From: Monocercomonoides exilis
Taxonomy: Eukaryota; Preaxostyla; Oxymonadida; Polymastigidae
Direction of reading: 5' to 3'
Length of the DNA stretch: 64,000 nucleotides
Assembly: GCA_001643675.2 (NCBI GenBank)
Contig: LSRY02000026.1
Location: forward strand, 512,501 to 576,500
Position 1 is the first letter of the stretch. Each line of letters begins with the position of its first letter. The position numbers and the translations under genes were made by a program. Positions 1 through 12,193 of the stretch are shown in pieces. The notes under the pieces were generated by a model. It did no database searches. It had not been told where the DNA came from and saw only the letters and a program-made list of their open reading frames with translations.

Positions 1-139
1 CATTCCAAAAACCACTCAACTCCCACTCCCTGCCACAAAAATTAAACTTCCATCTCTTCTCTGCCCCATATCCCTCCTGTGCCTGGTGTTGATGAGATAG
101 ACATCAAATATTGATTTGGGTGGTTGAGAATATTATTAA

Positions 140-742
140 AAAAGATGATTATAACAAAAACAGAAAAAACACCTCTGGACATCCACCGCAATGTGTACAG
201 GCTGAGAAGACCCTCCAGTGAGATACACGATGTATTTTGTGGAGAAGGATGCAATGCTGTATTTGACCATTCTGAGACTGAAATGAAGAGATTGAATTTT
301 TGAATGATGATGGCTGTGGGAATGAAGCTGTTTGGCAAAATACACCTAAAGGACAGTTTGGTATTTATTTATTTTTCTTTATATGAACATTTATCTGTTG
401 ATGTTTTTTGTGTTATTTTCAGGGCAGGAGGTGGAAATGAATGAAAATGAATGAAATGTTTATTTCTCACTATGCAGGGTGGCTTTCGAGTTGGGAGAGC
501 GAAATCATATGGAAAGTGCCCAGGGTGAAGGGATTGAGAAGGGAATTAGAAAGATATTTACAGACGAAAAACAAGGATATTTTTCAATGATGAAAATGGA
601 ATTTGAGTCAATACATGAATTTCACATTTTTTAGAAGGACCAGAAATCGATGCATTTACAGAAAAATGACATTTGGAAAGACTGCTTTGCGAACCAGATG
701 ATGAAATACTTGAAAAAGGAAGGAATAATGAAATTGAATTGA
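140..742 (+). CDS. Partial multi-exon gene, function unknown
   Basis: Coding-like sequence on the plus strand. The last piece (about 478-742) follows an acceptor-like TATGCAG, reads as an acidic/lysine-rich segment of about 87 residues with motifs such as AFELGERNH and IWKDCFANQMM, crosses one in-frame TAG (read as Gln in IFQKDQK) and ends at TGA 740-742. An upstream piece (about 140-360) contains VYRLRRPSSEIHDVF and NDDGCGNEAVWQN but changes frame near 300, and is followed by GTATTT, a plausible donor. The phases of the two pieces do not join cleanly, so either an exon is missed or the gene is decayed. I recognise no domain. The 5' end lies near or outside the window edge. Confidence 0.4.
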
Positions 743-1055
743 AGAAAACAGGTGCCAACTGAATAAAATGTTGTTATTGACTTTAAAATGTTTAGAAGGT
801 TTGCTGTTGCTTTTTTTAAAAATGATTGTTATTTTGTTTTAAGAATGATGAAAGAACGAAGGATTGGATGGCTTTGAAGAAGAAAAAGAAAAGCAGGAAA
901 GGAAGAATAAAGACAGACAGATGAAATACAAGATAAATCGAAGATGGCTTGAATTGGGCTTTGATGATGAATAATTTTTGAGGAAAGATGATTTTTTGTG
1001 AAATAGGAGAAGCGAAAAAGGAAGAGACGGAATGAAAAAGAGATCGCTCAATATT
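743..1055. other. Intergenic, convergent gene ends
   Basis: About 310 bases between the TGA of the plus-strand gene and the TGA of the next minus-strand gene. Purine-rich on the plus strand, with open minus-strand frames of biased composition only. I see no convincing gene, repeat or RNA. Confidence 0.4.
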
Positions 1056-2036
1056 TCACTTTTTTGTTGACGAGGGTTGATGATTGAGCTGAATGTTTGA
1101 TGGATTTGGAGGATCTTATTTGGCAGAAAAAGACACAAAAATGGAAGAAGATGAAGAAGTTGAATCATTTTTCATAGTCTTTAAAGGAGATGCGTCAAAT
1201 TTTGAAGGATTGTTCATTTGTTCTGCTGGAACCTTTTTTCTTTTCGTAACATCAAGAATTCTTGAGTCTCCAAAAGATGCACCTCCTTTTTCCTCGTTCT
1301 TATCTTCGTCCATTTTCTGTTTTTTCGATTTTTGTAATCGTTTCATAGAAGATCGCTGAATATTATTTCTCCATTAATGCTTTTTCTTTCTCTCTTTGCA
1401 GCAAGCATTTTTAAACGCATTCTGTGCCTTTGAAAGCAATTCCTCAAGAGAGGATTGAAAATTAAGTGAATTCGAAGAAGCAGATGAATTGGCTACAAGA
1501 GGTGCATAACTATTCAAAGAAGAGCGTGATGAAGACAATGGAATAACCTGATCGTTTGAAGAATGATTGAATTTAGTACTGGATAGTGGTTTTATCCACA
1601 TATGAGGAAATTCAACTGTTGAAAAGTATGCACAATTGGAACTTTGTGAAAGAGATGGAGCATAAGAAAGAGAAAATATATCTGGAGAACTCATTGATGA
1701 TGAAGTCAGAGTTGAAGAAGGAGAAAACGATGTATTCGATGAGAAAGAAGAAGAAAGGAAAGACGAGCCAAGTGGCGGGGATGGAATAATCGATGAATAA
1801 TTTGAAGAAGTTATAGAATTCTGAAACGTTGGAGATTGAACAGAAAACGAAGAGTTGGAATTCTTTGGAATAACACAACGAGAAATAACAGGAGACGAAT
1901 CTGACTTTGCCAGAAAACTTGCGAAAAAAGATGAATTGCAAATTCTGTTCTTTGCACCGTTTTCTTCTTCTCCTTGCTCTTTTTCTACTTCCTTTTTGCC
2001 GGTTGATCTATTTCGCTTGCTTTTTGTTATAAACAT
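1056..2036 (-). CDS. Ser/Asn-rich low-complexity protein with internal TAA codons
   Basis: Read with TAA as Gln, this is a single frame of 326 codons plus TGA. It starts at the ATG ending at 2036 (MFITKSKRNRSTGKKEV). The N-terminus is basic, the middle is a long Ser/Pro/Asn-rich segment, a short helix-like stretch (LEELLSKAQNAFKNACC) follows, and the C-terminus is charged (KKQKMDEDKNEEKGG). In-frame TAA codons lie at 1374-1376 and 1116-1118; the second is followed by a further 19 codons before TGA 1056-1058. No TGA interrupts the frame. No family is recognised; composition suggests a disordered, possibly nuclear protein, which is inference. It lies just downstream of the next gene on the same strand, and the two could be one spliced gene, since the sequence between (2037-2122) is short. 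Confidence 0.6.
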
Positions 2037-2122
2037 TTCCTTTCTCTCTCGCTCGGCTGTTTACTCTTGAACAATTATGTTCATTCCTTTTGAATGCTCT
2101 TCATCCACAACCCACAAATTAT

Positions 2123-4534
2123 TCAGCATCCACCTCTTCTTCCTCCTCTTCCTCCTCTTCCTCTTCCCTTCTGTTTCAGACTCAAATCCTTCCTTGTTCT
2201 CCTTTGCAGCACCTCTCTCATATCATTCCACGCATCCTGGTCTGCATCTTCAAACACAAGCCATTCTTTTATCAGCTCGCCCAACCACATTTCTCTTTGC
2301 AGGCGCTGCATCTTCGGTGACAACATTGAAGCAGCTATCTTTTTCTTTGCGGTTGCTTGCTGTTGAGAGGGAACAGGATACACAGGAAACGAATGACTTG
2401 AACTGGAACGCGGAAGCAACGCATCTGAAATCAATGGCCTCTTTTGAATAACAGCAGATTCATTCACATTTTCAACAGGAAGATTTCCTGCTTGTTCTTT
2501 GGATGGAATCTCTTTTCTGTTTGTTTCTGTCTTTTGCACTTGTTCTTTCTCCTGGCTGACAGCATCCAAAGGATCAAAGGCGATATGCTCAGACGAAGAA
2601 ATGTGCAATTTGTTTGGAGTTGAAGGACTTTTCCCTCCTTCCAGTGCAAGTGGCCGAATAGCAGGAGGTGTTGAAGCAGAAGAAGCATAGGTAAAAACAG
2701 GAGATGAAGATGATGACGAAGAAGACGAAGAAGAAGAAGTTTGCTGAGTTGCAGATTTTTCATTTTCCTTCGTTCGAATAGGAATGGACTGAGGTTGAAT
2801 AGTGGGAGAAGAAGCACCCGAACTTAGTGAAGAGGTTGAAAGAGCTGGTGATTCTGAGTCGATTTTGTGATCCTATTTGAGATGAGCATCCAAAGTCTTC
2901 AGGGCCAACAGAAGAAACTGAGTTCTTTTTTCTGTTGTGAGAAATGAAGATGGGTGAAGCGAAGAGACAAAACTTTAGGGAGAGTGGAATGAAAGAGAAG
3001 GAGAAGATTGTTGTTGGATGTTCATAAACATGAACGAATTGACAAGCGAAGAAGTGCAGTTAGAGAGAGGACGCAGAGAAATATTTTCATTTGCAGCAAA
3101 ATTAGCAGCTGAATCAGTAGGTGCAAAAAAATTGAGGGCAGAATATTTCTGCATCAGATCCATCGCCATTGAATTCTGCGATGTGAAGAAAGATGCCAAC
3201 TTTGAGAACGACAGCGAAGAAAACAGTTTTGACATCACATCTTTTATTCCAGGCATGCTGCTCTGACTTAATGTTTTTATCCCATTCTCCTTCTGAAACA
3301 GTGGCATTGATCCTTTCCATGCTCCTTTCCTTCCCTTTCTGTGTGTCACTTCTGCTTCCTCTTTGTACGGCCACCAGCCCCGCCACTTCATCATTCTTCC
3401 TCTTCCCAGTTTCGCACGGCTTTGCTTTAGAACGCTCTTCAGCGCGCTCATCAGATCCAATCGCGTTCTTGTCTGCCTCGCGTCGACTGCTGCATACGCA
3501 GGCACCTTCTGCATCTTCCACACAAATTACCCATTTTCCTCGCTTTTGATTCGCACATAGCGGCAAGGCACATCCAGTTCATCGCTCAAATCATCAAAGT
3601 CAGAATTAGCTACATCATTCAGCATGCAGTCCAATTTCCGCTCTCTTGTCAAAATTGGCGTTTGGCTTTCTTTTTCCTCTTGTTACGCCTAGACAGTCAT
3701 TTTGTGCTCCTTCTGGTTGGTCTCAAGATGTTTTTATAGTATTCCTTGGATGCTGCTTAATAGATTCTTGTCTTTTTCTTCTTTCTCAATTTTCCTGCGC
3801 TCCCTCTCTTCTTTCTCATTTATCTTCTTCTGTATTTCCTGTTGTTTCATCAGGCGAAGCAGGTTTTCTGTCTGATCATCAGATTCCAATGAATTAAATG
3901 TGAACTTCGCCTCTTCATCGTCTGCTTTCCCTTTCTCATTCTGAAACTCATCTAGCATCGCTTTTGTAACTTCTTTGTTCAAATCCTTCATCCCCATCAC
4001 ACCCAACGAAACCCCTTCTCCTCCACCTCCAACAGCAGGTGACAGAGATATCGTTAGTGCACCTTTCACGCCAATCCCCACATACATCTCTTTGCTGTTC
4101 ACAATCAACTCCCTCCTTCCAACACCTCTCCATCCGCCTTCCATAAACTTCCCTCGTGTTTAGCGTATCGTTCCAAAGGTGCCTCTTTCTGAAGAGTATT
4201 GTTTAGGTTGTGGAGAAGGTGAAGGTGAAGGTGGGGAAGAGGGAGTTGTTGTTACGTTCTGTTGTTGTTTTTGTTGTGATTGTGATGAAAGTGACTCTGG
4301 TTTTGGCTCATTATAATTCGTTTCGCCTTTTTTGTTGTTTTGAATAGATTATTTTGCATTTGTTTTCTTATCCGATTCCGTTTGATTGTCTTTCATTTGA
4401 AGTGTTTCGATGCTTCTTTGAGCTTTGTTATTTTCATTTCCTTTTGTTTTTGTCGAAGAACTTTGTTTCGTTTCAGTATCATTTGCAACATCCTCGTAGC
4501 TCCTTCCTTTTTTCGCACATCGTTTTCTAAGCTA
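2123..4534 (-). CDS. Long Gln/Ser/Lys-rich protein with eight in-frame TAR codons
   Basis: One continuous minus-strand frame of up to 803 codons, provided TAA and TAG are sense. TAR codons lie at 4349, 4160, 3734, 3689 (TAG), 3683, 3527, 2975 and 2873 (TAG), given by lowest coordinate; the sole TGA is the terminator at 2123-2125. The protein has a Q/N/K-rich start (QSQQKQQQNV), a proline-rich linker, an acidic helical stretch (DDEEAKFTFNSLESDDQ), a coiled coil (EIQKKINEKEERERRK), a conserved-looking block with DFDDLSDELDVPCRYVRIK and NGQFVWKMQKVPAYAAV, a Ser-rich linker, and a basic RGG-type tail ending GRGRGGRGGRRGGC. The RGG tail suggests RNA binding (inference). Upstream to about 4700, coding-like acidic sequence (NFWLNEEDNADDESILK) lies in another frame with one more TAA at 4651-4653. 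So the true 5' end needs an intron or a one-base shift near 4500. Confidence 0.65.
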
Positions 4535-4699
4535 TCAGTAGATTCGTCATCTGACAGAATTCCCCCAACATTCACCACATTCTCATAGCTCATCAGCTTC
4601 AGAATACTCTCATCATCTGCATTGTCCTCTTCATTCAGCCAGAAATTCCCTTAGCTTATGCCCCACCAGTCGCAGTCGTCTAACTCTTTCTCTCTTCTT

Positions 4700-5849
4700 C
4701 AGAACACTTTCATAATCTCCTGTATCTTTCTCCACTCCCTATTATTCTTCATCTTTCTTGCACTGTCAGAAGAACTTTTCCAAGATTTTATGTAATTCTT
4801 TTCTTAACTTTCCAATCATTCTCACGGTGCATTTGTTTTGTAACATTTCACATTTCCGATACACTTTCTAATTAAAATATAATTTGATAATTTGATAATA
4901 ATTTCACAGAATGCATTCAAAGCAACAAAAATATTAATTTTTGAGTATTTTGCAAATTGATAATAAAAACAAACTTTGTCAAAAATGAACAAGAATTATC
5001 AAAGTCACATTGAATAGTATTTATGTTTGTTTCAGCAAAAATTGTATATGCGCCAAACAAAATAACCAGTTTCTAAGCAAATAGGTCAAAATTCTTGTAT
5101 TAATGAAAAATAACGACGATTTGTTCCAAACCTTTTATGCAGCTTTGTCATTATAAGTCAAATGTTCTCACATATTAAATGTATAGAATAACTGTAAAAT
5201 AATGAGAAAAATCTTCGAAGACAGTGCATGGGAAACAATTCATTTCACACAACACTTCATCCCAAATAAAAAATATGTTGAAAAACAAATTATTACCAAC
5301 TTTTTCCACTAACAGATTTTCAAAAAAAGCATCAGGCATGTTTATTATTGTTATTTATTCACATTGAGCAAAATAGATCATGGTATTCTTAATGGCGCCA
5401 TTAATAATAATTTGTATTTTTTATGATCAAAAATTTCAAAAATTTTCAAAATTTTTTTATTTTTGTTTCATTTAATTTGTGAATATTATTGCTTTATTAA
5501 TGCAAACAAGTCATCAAAAATTAATTTTGATTTTTTTATTGTTTAAATAAAGGTGAAAAATTGTTTTCTTATTTTTTATAAAATTTTCACTTCAAATGAG
5601 AAAAATATCTTTGAAAAATTAAACACTCAAAAATGTTTTGTTTATGAATGAAAATGTTTATTATTATAGTTCTATTCAATATATAACTGTTTAGATATCA
5701 ATATCTTCATTGTTGAGTTTCAACAACAGTTGATGAATATTCAGTGATAAGAAAAACATAAAAATAAATTCATTGCTAATTAGATAACAATCATAAAACA
5801 AAATAACACATAAATAACAATAGCACTTCATTATATTAATCATCTTAAA
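4700..5849. other. AT-rich intergenic stretch
   Basis: About 1.15 kb of very AT-rich sequence with many short A and T runs. I see no ORF, RNA gene or clear repeat. It ends at the TA duplication flanking the pogo-like element. Confidence 0.6.
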
Positions 5850-5851
5850 TA

Positions 5852-7879
5852 GGGTCATCTTTTTATTGGCACTTTTTTCTTTATTGGCACCAAAATTTTT
5901 TGAAATGAAAAAAAGTCAAAAATACATCAAAAAAATACAAAACTCGAATCAATAACTCTTCTAACTTTTCTTTTTCCATTTTCTCGTTCAAAGGGGTCAA
6001 ATTCATCACTTGTATCATCGTCATCGTTCTTAATTTTTCTGAATTTCCTTTTCACTTTTTTCTCCAAAGGCAATTCTTCTTCTTCAATTTCCTTTTCTTT
6101 TTCTTCATTTTCTTCAATTTCCTTTTCTTTTTCTTCGATTTCTTCAATTTTCATCTTGTGCTTTTCATTATATTCATCCCATTCATCAAGAAGCTTTTCT
6201 TTTGTTATTTCTTTTCCGAAGAAGTCGAAACAATGTGAATGAGAAGGAATGAAGTATTGAGAAGACTGAGGAAGCTTCATTAGCACAGATCCAGATCCAT
6301 TGCTGAGGACTCCGCTGTTAATGAAGGCTTTTTTGATGACTGATGGGGTGAATGCTGTGTGAAGGGCTTGTGGTAATACATCTGCAACAGCTGTTCTTTT
6401 TGAAGATGAGGAGGTGGATGATGGGGAGCTGTAATTGTTTGAAAGCTCCGACTTCAATACTGCAAATACGCCTCTGTCCAGCGGTTGCAATATGTGTGTA
6501 GTGTGTGGAACGAAGGTGACGACATCAATTTCCGCTTCTTTGAACTGTCTCCATATAGTTGGATCTGCTCGTGATGAGTGCGAGTCAAGGAGAAGAAGTC
6601 AACGATGAGATTCTTTAAGAATTCGCTTTCTTCTGTCAATGATAGCTTGCAGCAGGAATGTTAAGGCGTATTTTTTGAATGCTGTTTTGTCCATCCAGCC
6701 GTTTGTGTTTGGCCAAATGTCAAGCGAAGGTGTTAACAGTGTTGTCAGCTCTTTTGTAACAGTTGAGCTCGGCCACAGCACGACAGACGGAAGCGAGAAG
6801 TCATCAGCAGCGATTCCAGCAACGAGAGTAGCATTCGGCATCCGTTCGGCAGTCTTTTTGAACCCAGCTTGTTCATCTGCAGGATGAACAACAACATCAC
6901 GTGCAGAAGTTGGAATGCGAAGGTAAGATTCATCGATATTGAAGATTAATTCCTTTGGATATTTATATTTATTATAATCGTGCAATGATTGTGATTTGGA
7001 GAACCACGACCGAAGGACTTTCTGACAAGATGCTGCTAGTCTGTTGATATCTACTTGTTTTGGCAGCGAGGACTTCAGTTCCGGATGTCTCTGTATGAAG
7101 GCGTAAACTGTCTTTAAAGTTACTGTCTTTTTTATTTTTTCTTCATCTTTTCTTTTTCTTCTTCACTATCGTTTATTATATTTTCCATCTAAATACAAAT
7201 AAATATACAATTCAAATGTCGATTGCAAACCAGATCGAACGCTTTTCATAAAGTGAGGTTTGTCCCAGATCGAGATTCTATTGCAACTTCTTCCAAGAAT
7301 TTCTTTTCTTTTTCGCCTCTAATAATTGGTGGGTGCCAAACTTTTTCTATCGACCTGCCGTTTTTTATAGCTTTCACAGCGTATTCCAAAGTATTTTTTG
7401 CTGATTCCGCCGTATTTGACTCCATCGACCAGCCTGACGATATTGTCATTGACAATGTGTGCAATCCTTTCCAATCTTGAACTATGTTTACTGTTATGGA
7501 ATGTAGACATTGCTTCCTTCACCCGCTTCTGCGCCGCTTCAGCTTTCTTTTTCACTAGTAATTTCATTTATATATTATGGGCAATGATTATTAATATATT
7601 TTTTAATTTATTAATTCTCATTAAAGAATTTTTAATTAATATTTTAATTTTTGAATGAATTAGAAATATTTACAAACCTTTGTGCAGTCCAATTTCTCAT
7701 GAAAGCTCAATGGAAGGACTTGAACTCCCCTCATTTCACTCATTGGAAATTGGATTTCTTTCTAAATTCAAATATAAGAACACTTGACAGTTGTACATAC
7801 ACCAAAAATATTTTTTAAAATATCGTTTGTGGGTCAGATTAATTTTTATTTAAAAAAAGTTCCAATAAAAAGATGACCC
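5852..7879 (-). mobile_element. pogo/Tigger-like DNA transposon with TIRs and TA target-site duplication
   Basis: Both ends carry matching inverted repeats: GGGTCATCTTTTTATTGG at 5852 and its reverse complement ending at 7879. The match runs about 28 bases with one mismatch (GGCACTTTTTT versus GGAACTTTTTT). Each end is flanked by TA (5850-5851 and 7880-7881), the duplication expected of Tc1/mariner/pogo insertion. The element is 2,028 bp and encloses one decayed transposase on the minus strand. Intact ends with a broken transposase suggest a non-autonomous copy that could only move with help from elsewhere. Confidence 0.85.
5927..7567 (-). pseudogene. pogo-like DDE transposase, inactivated
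   Basis: The minus-strand frame shows the pogo/DDE_1 catalytic core. FNIDESYLRIP holds the first Asp, LLLLDSHSSR holds the second acidic site (the usual family form is D-G/S-H-S-S/T), and PHTTHILQPLDRGVF is the block just downstream in the family. Ahead of it is a helix-turn-helix-like N-terminal region (about 7150-7567) split between two frames, so at least one frameshift is present. A TGA (about 6600) stands immediately before LLLLDSHSSR, where the family normally has Trp, truncating the protein before its second catalytic residue. The C-terminus is a long Glu/Lys-rich tail ending at TGA 5927-5929. It sits inside the TIR-bounded element. Confidence 0.85.
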
Positions 7880-8540
7880 TATTAAATTGAGGTGTTTTTT
7901 AAGGTCAATAACGATTTCTGCAAATTTCCACGTTATAAAAATATTCAATTGATCATTGAGATCTTTTTTGAAGCAAAAGATTTTTTATTGATCTGTTTGA
8001 AAAGATTCATGATGAATTTTTTGAGGTAGTTGGTAGACCTGTGCAACACGACATACAAATTTTTCACTCTGTCGGTCACCGAATAAAAAAAAAAAATTAT
8101 TTATTAATTTATTAATTACGGAAATATTTCTTATTATTGATGAGAAAACCTTTTCGGTTGAAATTAATAATTCAACGAATGATCAATTAATCTACAATTG
8201 TTATTTAAGAATGACAATTGATCATTCAACCCCAAATGACAAAATGATATGATAAAAACAATAATTTCTTTGAAAAATCTTGTTTATTGGTCAAAATTTA
8301 AAAGAATGATGTGAATAGTGATAATTCATCAAAAATTCTAATCATCATTTTTAGCAGCTTTCTTTTATCCAAACAACTTGAACGCAGTGTAAATAATTTT
8401 TTATTCCATTGCTCACTTGCTACTTTTATCCTGAAAAAATACAGGAGATGAACAACACAAAAAAATTGAAAGGTTTGCATTTTATGTCCAACTTGAATTA
8501 TTGTTTATTGCATTTTTTGGTTTATTTTTTTTATTTGTTG
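7880..8540. other. AT-rich intergenic stretch
   Basis: About 660 bases of AT-rich sequence, including an A-run near 8085-8096. No gene or repeat is recognised. Confidence 0.5.
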
Positions 8541-9795
8541 TGTTATTTTCTGAACTGGAGCAAAACAATGAAATTGATCAAAAACTACAAATCAAGAAAA
8601 TGAAAAGGATGATTGATTTAAAGTGTGAAGAAGAATAAGGACATGTATTCACATCGGAACTGTTCGGTAAAATACACAAAATGGTTGAAGAAGAGAAAAT
8701 AACCTTGAAAAATGCCATTGAATTTTCGAAGTTTATGGGATATTTAAAACTGCTAAAAAAACATTCTCCTCCATTTGATGAGTTCACATTTTGCAAACCA
8801 ATAAAGGAGATGATTATTAATGAAAATGAGAAGAAAGAAGAAAAGGATGAAAGGCATTTAGCCGATCTTTGTATGTATTAATAATGCTAAGTTACAACCT
8901 CCCACCAGAATTTTTGTCGATTTGCATTCCTTGTCTTCAAAAAGCAGTATGGAACAAAGAGGAAAACGAAAAAACACAAACAGAAGTGGAAATGGCTTTA
9001 TTGGCTTTGAGTGCAACTGAATATTGTGTATGAACATTTCAATTTGCTTTTTGACATTTTTGCATATTTTTCTGATTTTTATAGAAAACTGTGCAAGAAC
9101 TATATCTGGAAGGGATTAAGGAAATCATCGAGCATCACGAAAGGTATCTTAAGCTCGCGAGATTTGGCTTCTTGTTTGCGTGAGATTTCTTGATTAGCCA
9201 CTTGATCAGCGATGAAAACAAGGGAAGGGGGATTGCGAATGAGCTGCACTTTTGGAGAGAAGCAAGGAAAGAATCTGAAAAGTTAAGAAAAAACGTGGTT
9301 TGAAAAAAAAAGAAGAAAAGAAACGAAAGAAGATGTTTCTTTTTAAAAGGCTCATAACGTTTAAATCTTATTTTCTCCGTTGCAAGTTGTGGAATGATGA
9401 ATTTATGGTACATCAATGGCATTGTTCAGGCATTTCTAATCGCAAAGAATAATCACATAGAAATTTACGTTCCGAACATTTATTCATAAAGAGAAGCTGT
9501 GATATACAGAGCTGTGAATGTCTATCGCTTGATGAAAAAGGGAGAAAATGATATTTCTTTGGAGGAACATTATCAGCCTATGTTGAATGATGATGCTTCA
9601 TTGGATCGCTGGGATTTTTTATGAAGTTTGCAAGGAAATGAAACAAAAGAAGAAAAAAGAAATAGAAGAAATGAAAAGAAAAAAAACAAAAAGATAAGTT
9701 TTCGAAAAAATAAAAGAAGAAGGATATGAAGATATGATCACATATTTTAATGAAATTTTTGATTATCTGAATAGACGGTATTATCTTGTGCTATA
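8540..9795 (+). pseudogene. Decayed member of the helical EIKEII-type oxymonad family
   Basis: Fragments match the other copies in this window in order: a coiled N-terminal part (NEIDQKLQIKKMKRMIDL), FGKIHKMVEEEKITLKNAI, PPEFLSICIPCLQKAVWNKEE, QTEVEMALLALS, then a probable intron (about 9028-9085, GTATGA to TATAG), LYLEGIKEIIEHHERY, IANELHFWREARKESEKL, and IKEEGYEDMITYFNEI near 9720-9770. A TAA at 8636-8638 fits Gln (CEEEQGHVF). The frame breaks near 8875 (LADLCMY), and TGA stands at two positions where the family has Trp (near 9182 and 9299). Further breaks follow. The family looks like all-helical, HEAT/ARM-like repeats; its function is unknown to me. Confidence 0.7.
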
Positions 9796-9852
9796 TTTGA
9801 ATGTTAAGATAATTTCGTGAATGTTTTACAAACTCTTTTCATATGAATTTTG

Positions 9853-10580
9853 GCATAGGTGTAACTGTCTACCTTTTGTAATTCTGGATTTTAACTATTA
9901 ATTTTGTGATGTTTCAAAAGCAAAAATTATTTAAAAATCTTTGTATGGACCGATTTTTCGCAAAAATTTTTGTTTCTCGTGAAAAAACTATTTTTAAAAA
10001 TTGACCCATAAATTTGAGTATTTTTTCAAAAAATAAATAAAATAAGATAATTATGAAATAAAAAGTGGATAAAAGGTCATTAATTATAATATTGTTCTAT
10101 TTTAATAATAAAAATTTGAGAAATAAAACACAAAAAGAAATATATTTTAAAATTAAAATTATCTGGTCAATCCCACAATTATATTTTTAATATCCAAAAA
10201 TTTAGAATTTGCTTTCTTTCGCCAAGAATTGAACCCCCATTTGCGAACATATAACAAATAAAATGTTTAGAAATATTATAAAAGTGTGCACTAAATGATT
10301 ATTAACATTTCATTCAATTCTTTACAATTTTTGATTATGATTTTTAGGAAGATTATTTGCATGCAGCACAAGGATATTATTATTAAACTATGGTGCCAAT
10401 GAATAAAGAAGAACAAACAAATCGTGTGAAACATTCTTATCAATAATAAACACTGTTTCATTAAAATTTTTGACAAAACTCATAAAATATCATTTATTTT
10501 ATTCTGAAAAAAGATAGATGTTAAATGATATAGCCGATTTGAGTGAAAATTGTACAAAAATAGCGCAAGGTTAAAAAGAA
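9853..10580 (+). other. AT-rich upstream flank of the receptor gene, shared by both arms
   Basis: No ORF is supported here. The segment contains CGCCAAGAATTGAACCCC near 10221, which resembles the T-arm of a tRNA on the minus strand, but I cannot fold a full tRNA around it. An in-frame ATG at 10518 could start the receptor upstream of 10581 if TAA 10572-10574 is Gln. Confidence 0.4.
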
Positions 10581-12193
10581 ATGAAGTTCGTTGGGAATAT
10601 TATTCCACCAAGTTTTAGCAGAACAATCACATCAGTGATCGAATCAAACACTCAAAATGGTGAATTGCACTTGAAGAACTGTGAGATGAGTGTGAATGGA
10701 GGGAAGGGAAGCACAATTACATTTTTCTTAATCAAATCGACGGGGAAGATGGTTGAACTGGAGTCTGTCACGATTTTAGATGTGAAATCAACAGTTTCGT
10801 TGTTTTCAATTTCACTTTCATCAGGAAATGTGAATGAACAGGACTACAAAATGAAGTTGTTGAATTGCACACTTAAAAGTCTGGAGATTGATAGAGAAGG
10901 AGAGGCAGCAGTGTTTGGAGGGAACATGGGGGTTGGGATGATGATGAATGGAAGCAATATTGAAGAGGCATTATCAGAAAAGAGTGAAGAAGGAGAAGCA
11001 CTGAATATAGCGTTGAGTGCAGAAGGATATGTTGCGCTTGAAGAGAGTTCATTTACTGGATGTGTTTGCGAGAATATGAGTGAGGGAGGAAAAGGAGGAG
11101 GAATATATTTGGATTGCACTTCAAATGGAGAAGTATTTCAACTTTCATCGACATCGTTTTCTGAATGCTCAGCAACAGTTGGGAAGAACATGTTTGTGAA
11201 GAGCAGCAATCTGGTGAATACTGTGAATACAGAGCGTTTTGCAATTGTTTACACAGAGTACGAAGAGGATGGGAATGCATTTGTTGGGGAAGATGGGATT
11301 AATGGAGAAATGGATCTTCGAGTGTTTCTTGTTTCTTTGAAGTGGATAGAGGTGACTGTGTCGACTGGTGGGCATGACACTTTGGGATGCGGAGATGAGA
11401 TATTCCCATGTGAAACGATGAAAAGTGGAATTAATCACGTTGACAGAAGTGGGACAGTTGGAGAAAGGAAAGTGAAAGTGAAAGATGAAGGGACAATTGA
11501 AGATATTTATTCATTTTCAGATGCACTTGTGATTGAAGGGTGCGTTAATGAGGGAGATGAAACCAAACATATTCATATCAATTTTGAAGAGACAATCCAT
11601 GGAGATTCTGCATCATCATCTTTATCTGTTATTTCATCAATTCAGCCACTCAGCATGTTATCTTTGAAGTTACAGATTCCAAATCAATTTGTACCGAGCA
11701 AGAATTCCTTAATCTCATCGAGTAATAATCTTCAACTCGAAAACTGTTTGTTTGAGATTCAATCAGCAACAAATACTGTTCAATACTCATTGATAACCAC
11801 AACCACTGGAAGTTGCACATTGAAGGAATGCAGTTTGGCAGATTGTTCATTTGCCAAATCACCATTGGTATTAGCTTCTTCTGTTTTGTTTGAAAACAAC
11901 AACTTTTCAAATATTGTAAACACTGGAAGCGGTGAAGGAGGCGTTGCAAAAGTGACATTAAAAAATGTTGAAGATTTGGTAATCAAATCAACAAATGCAT
12001 CATCTTGCTCACTTTCATCAAGCAATGGAAAAGGTGGGTTCTTGTATTTGGATTGTCAAAATTGCTTGAATAAAAAGCCATTCTTTTTTGATGTTGGAAT
12101 CACTTTTGAGAACAACAATGCGGCCATTGGAAAGAATGTGTTCATTTTGGGTAAAGATTTTAATTCTTCTGTGAAAAATGACTCATTCAAGTT
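9853..12193 (+). repeat. Inverted-repeat arm A (partner 21451-23791)
   Basis: This 2,341-bp segment recurs in reverse orientation at 21451-23791. It covers about 730 bases of AT-rich upstream sequence and the first 537 codons of the receptor gene. The conceptual proteins are identical, and the non-coding flanks I compared base by base also match. Outer boundary: GCATAGGTGTAACTGTC starts at 9853, and flanking bases differ immediately outside. Inner boundary: identity becomes patchy after 12193. Confidence 0.9.

Noticed and set aside
839-1168. Minus-strand frame of 109 codons rich in Phe/Leu/Ser
   Set aside because: It overlaps the better-supported 1056-2036 gene in another frame and is low complexity only.
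7690-7770. Possible tRNA with GAGTTCAAGTCC-like T-loop on the minus strand
   Set aside because: The outer ends pair (TCCAATT/AATTGGA), but the T-stem and D-arm do not fold normally; chance or palindromic sequence is more likely.
10215-10245. tRNA-like T-arm sequence (minus strand; also in arm B near 23400)
   Set aside because: GGGGGTTCAATTCTTGGCG resembles a T-loop, but I could not form acceptor, D and anticodon stems around it, so no tRNA is called.
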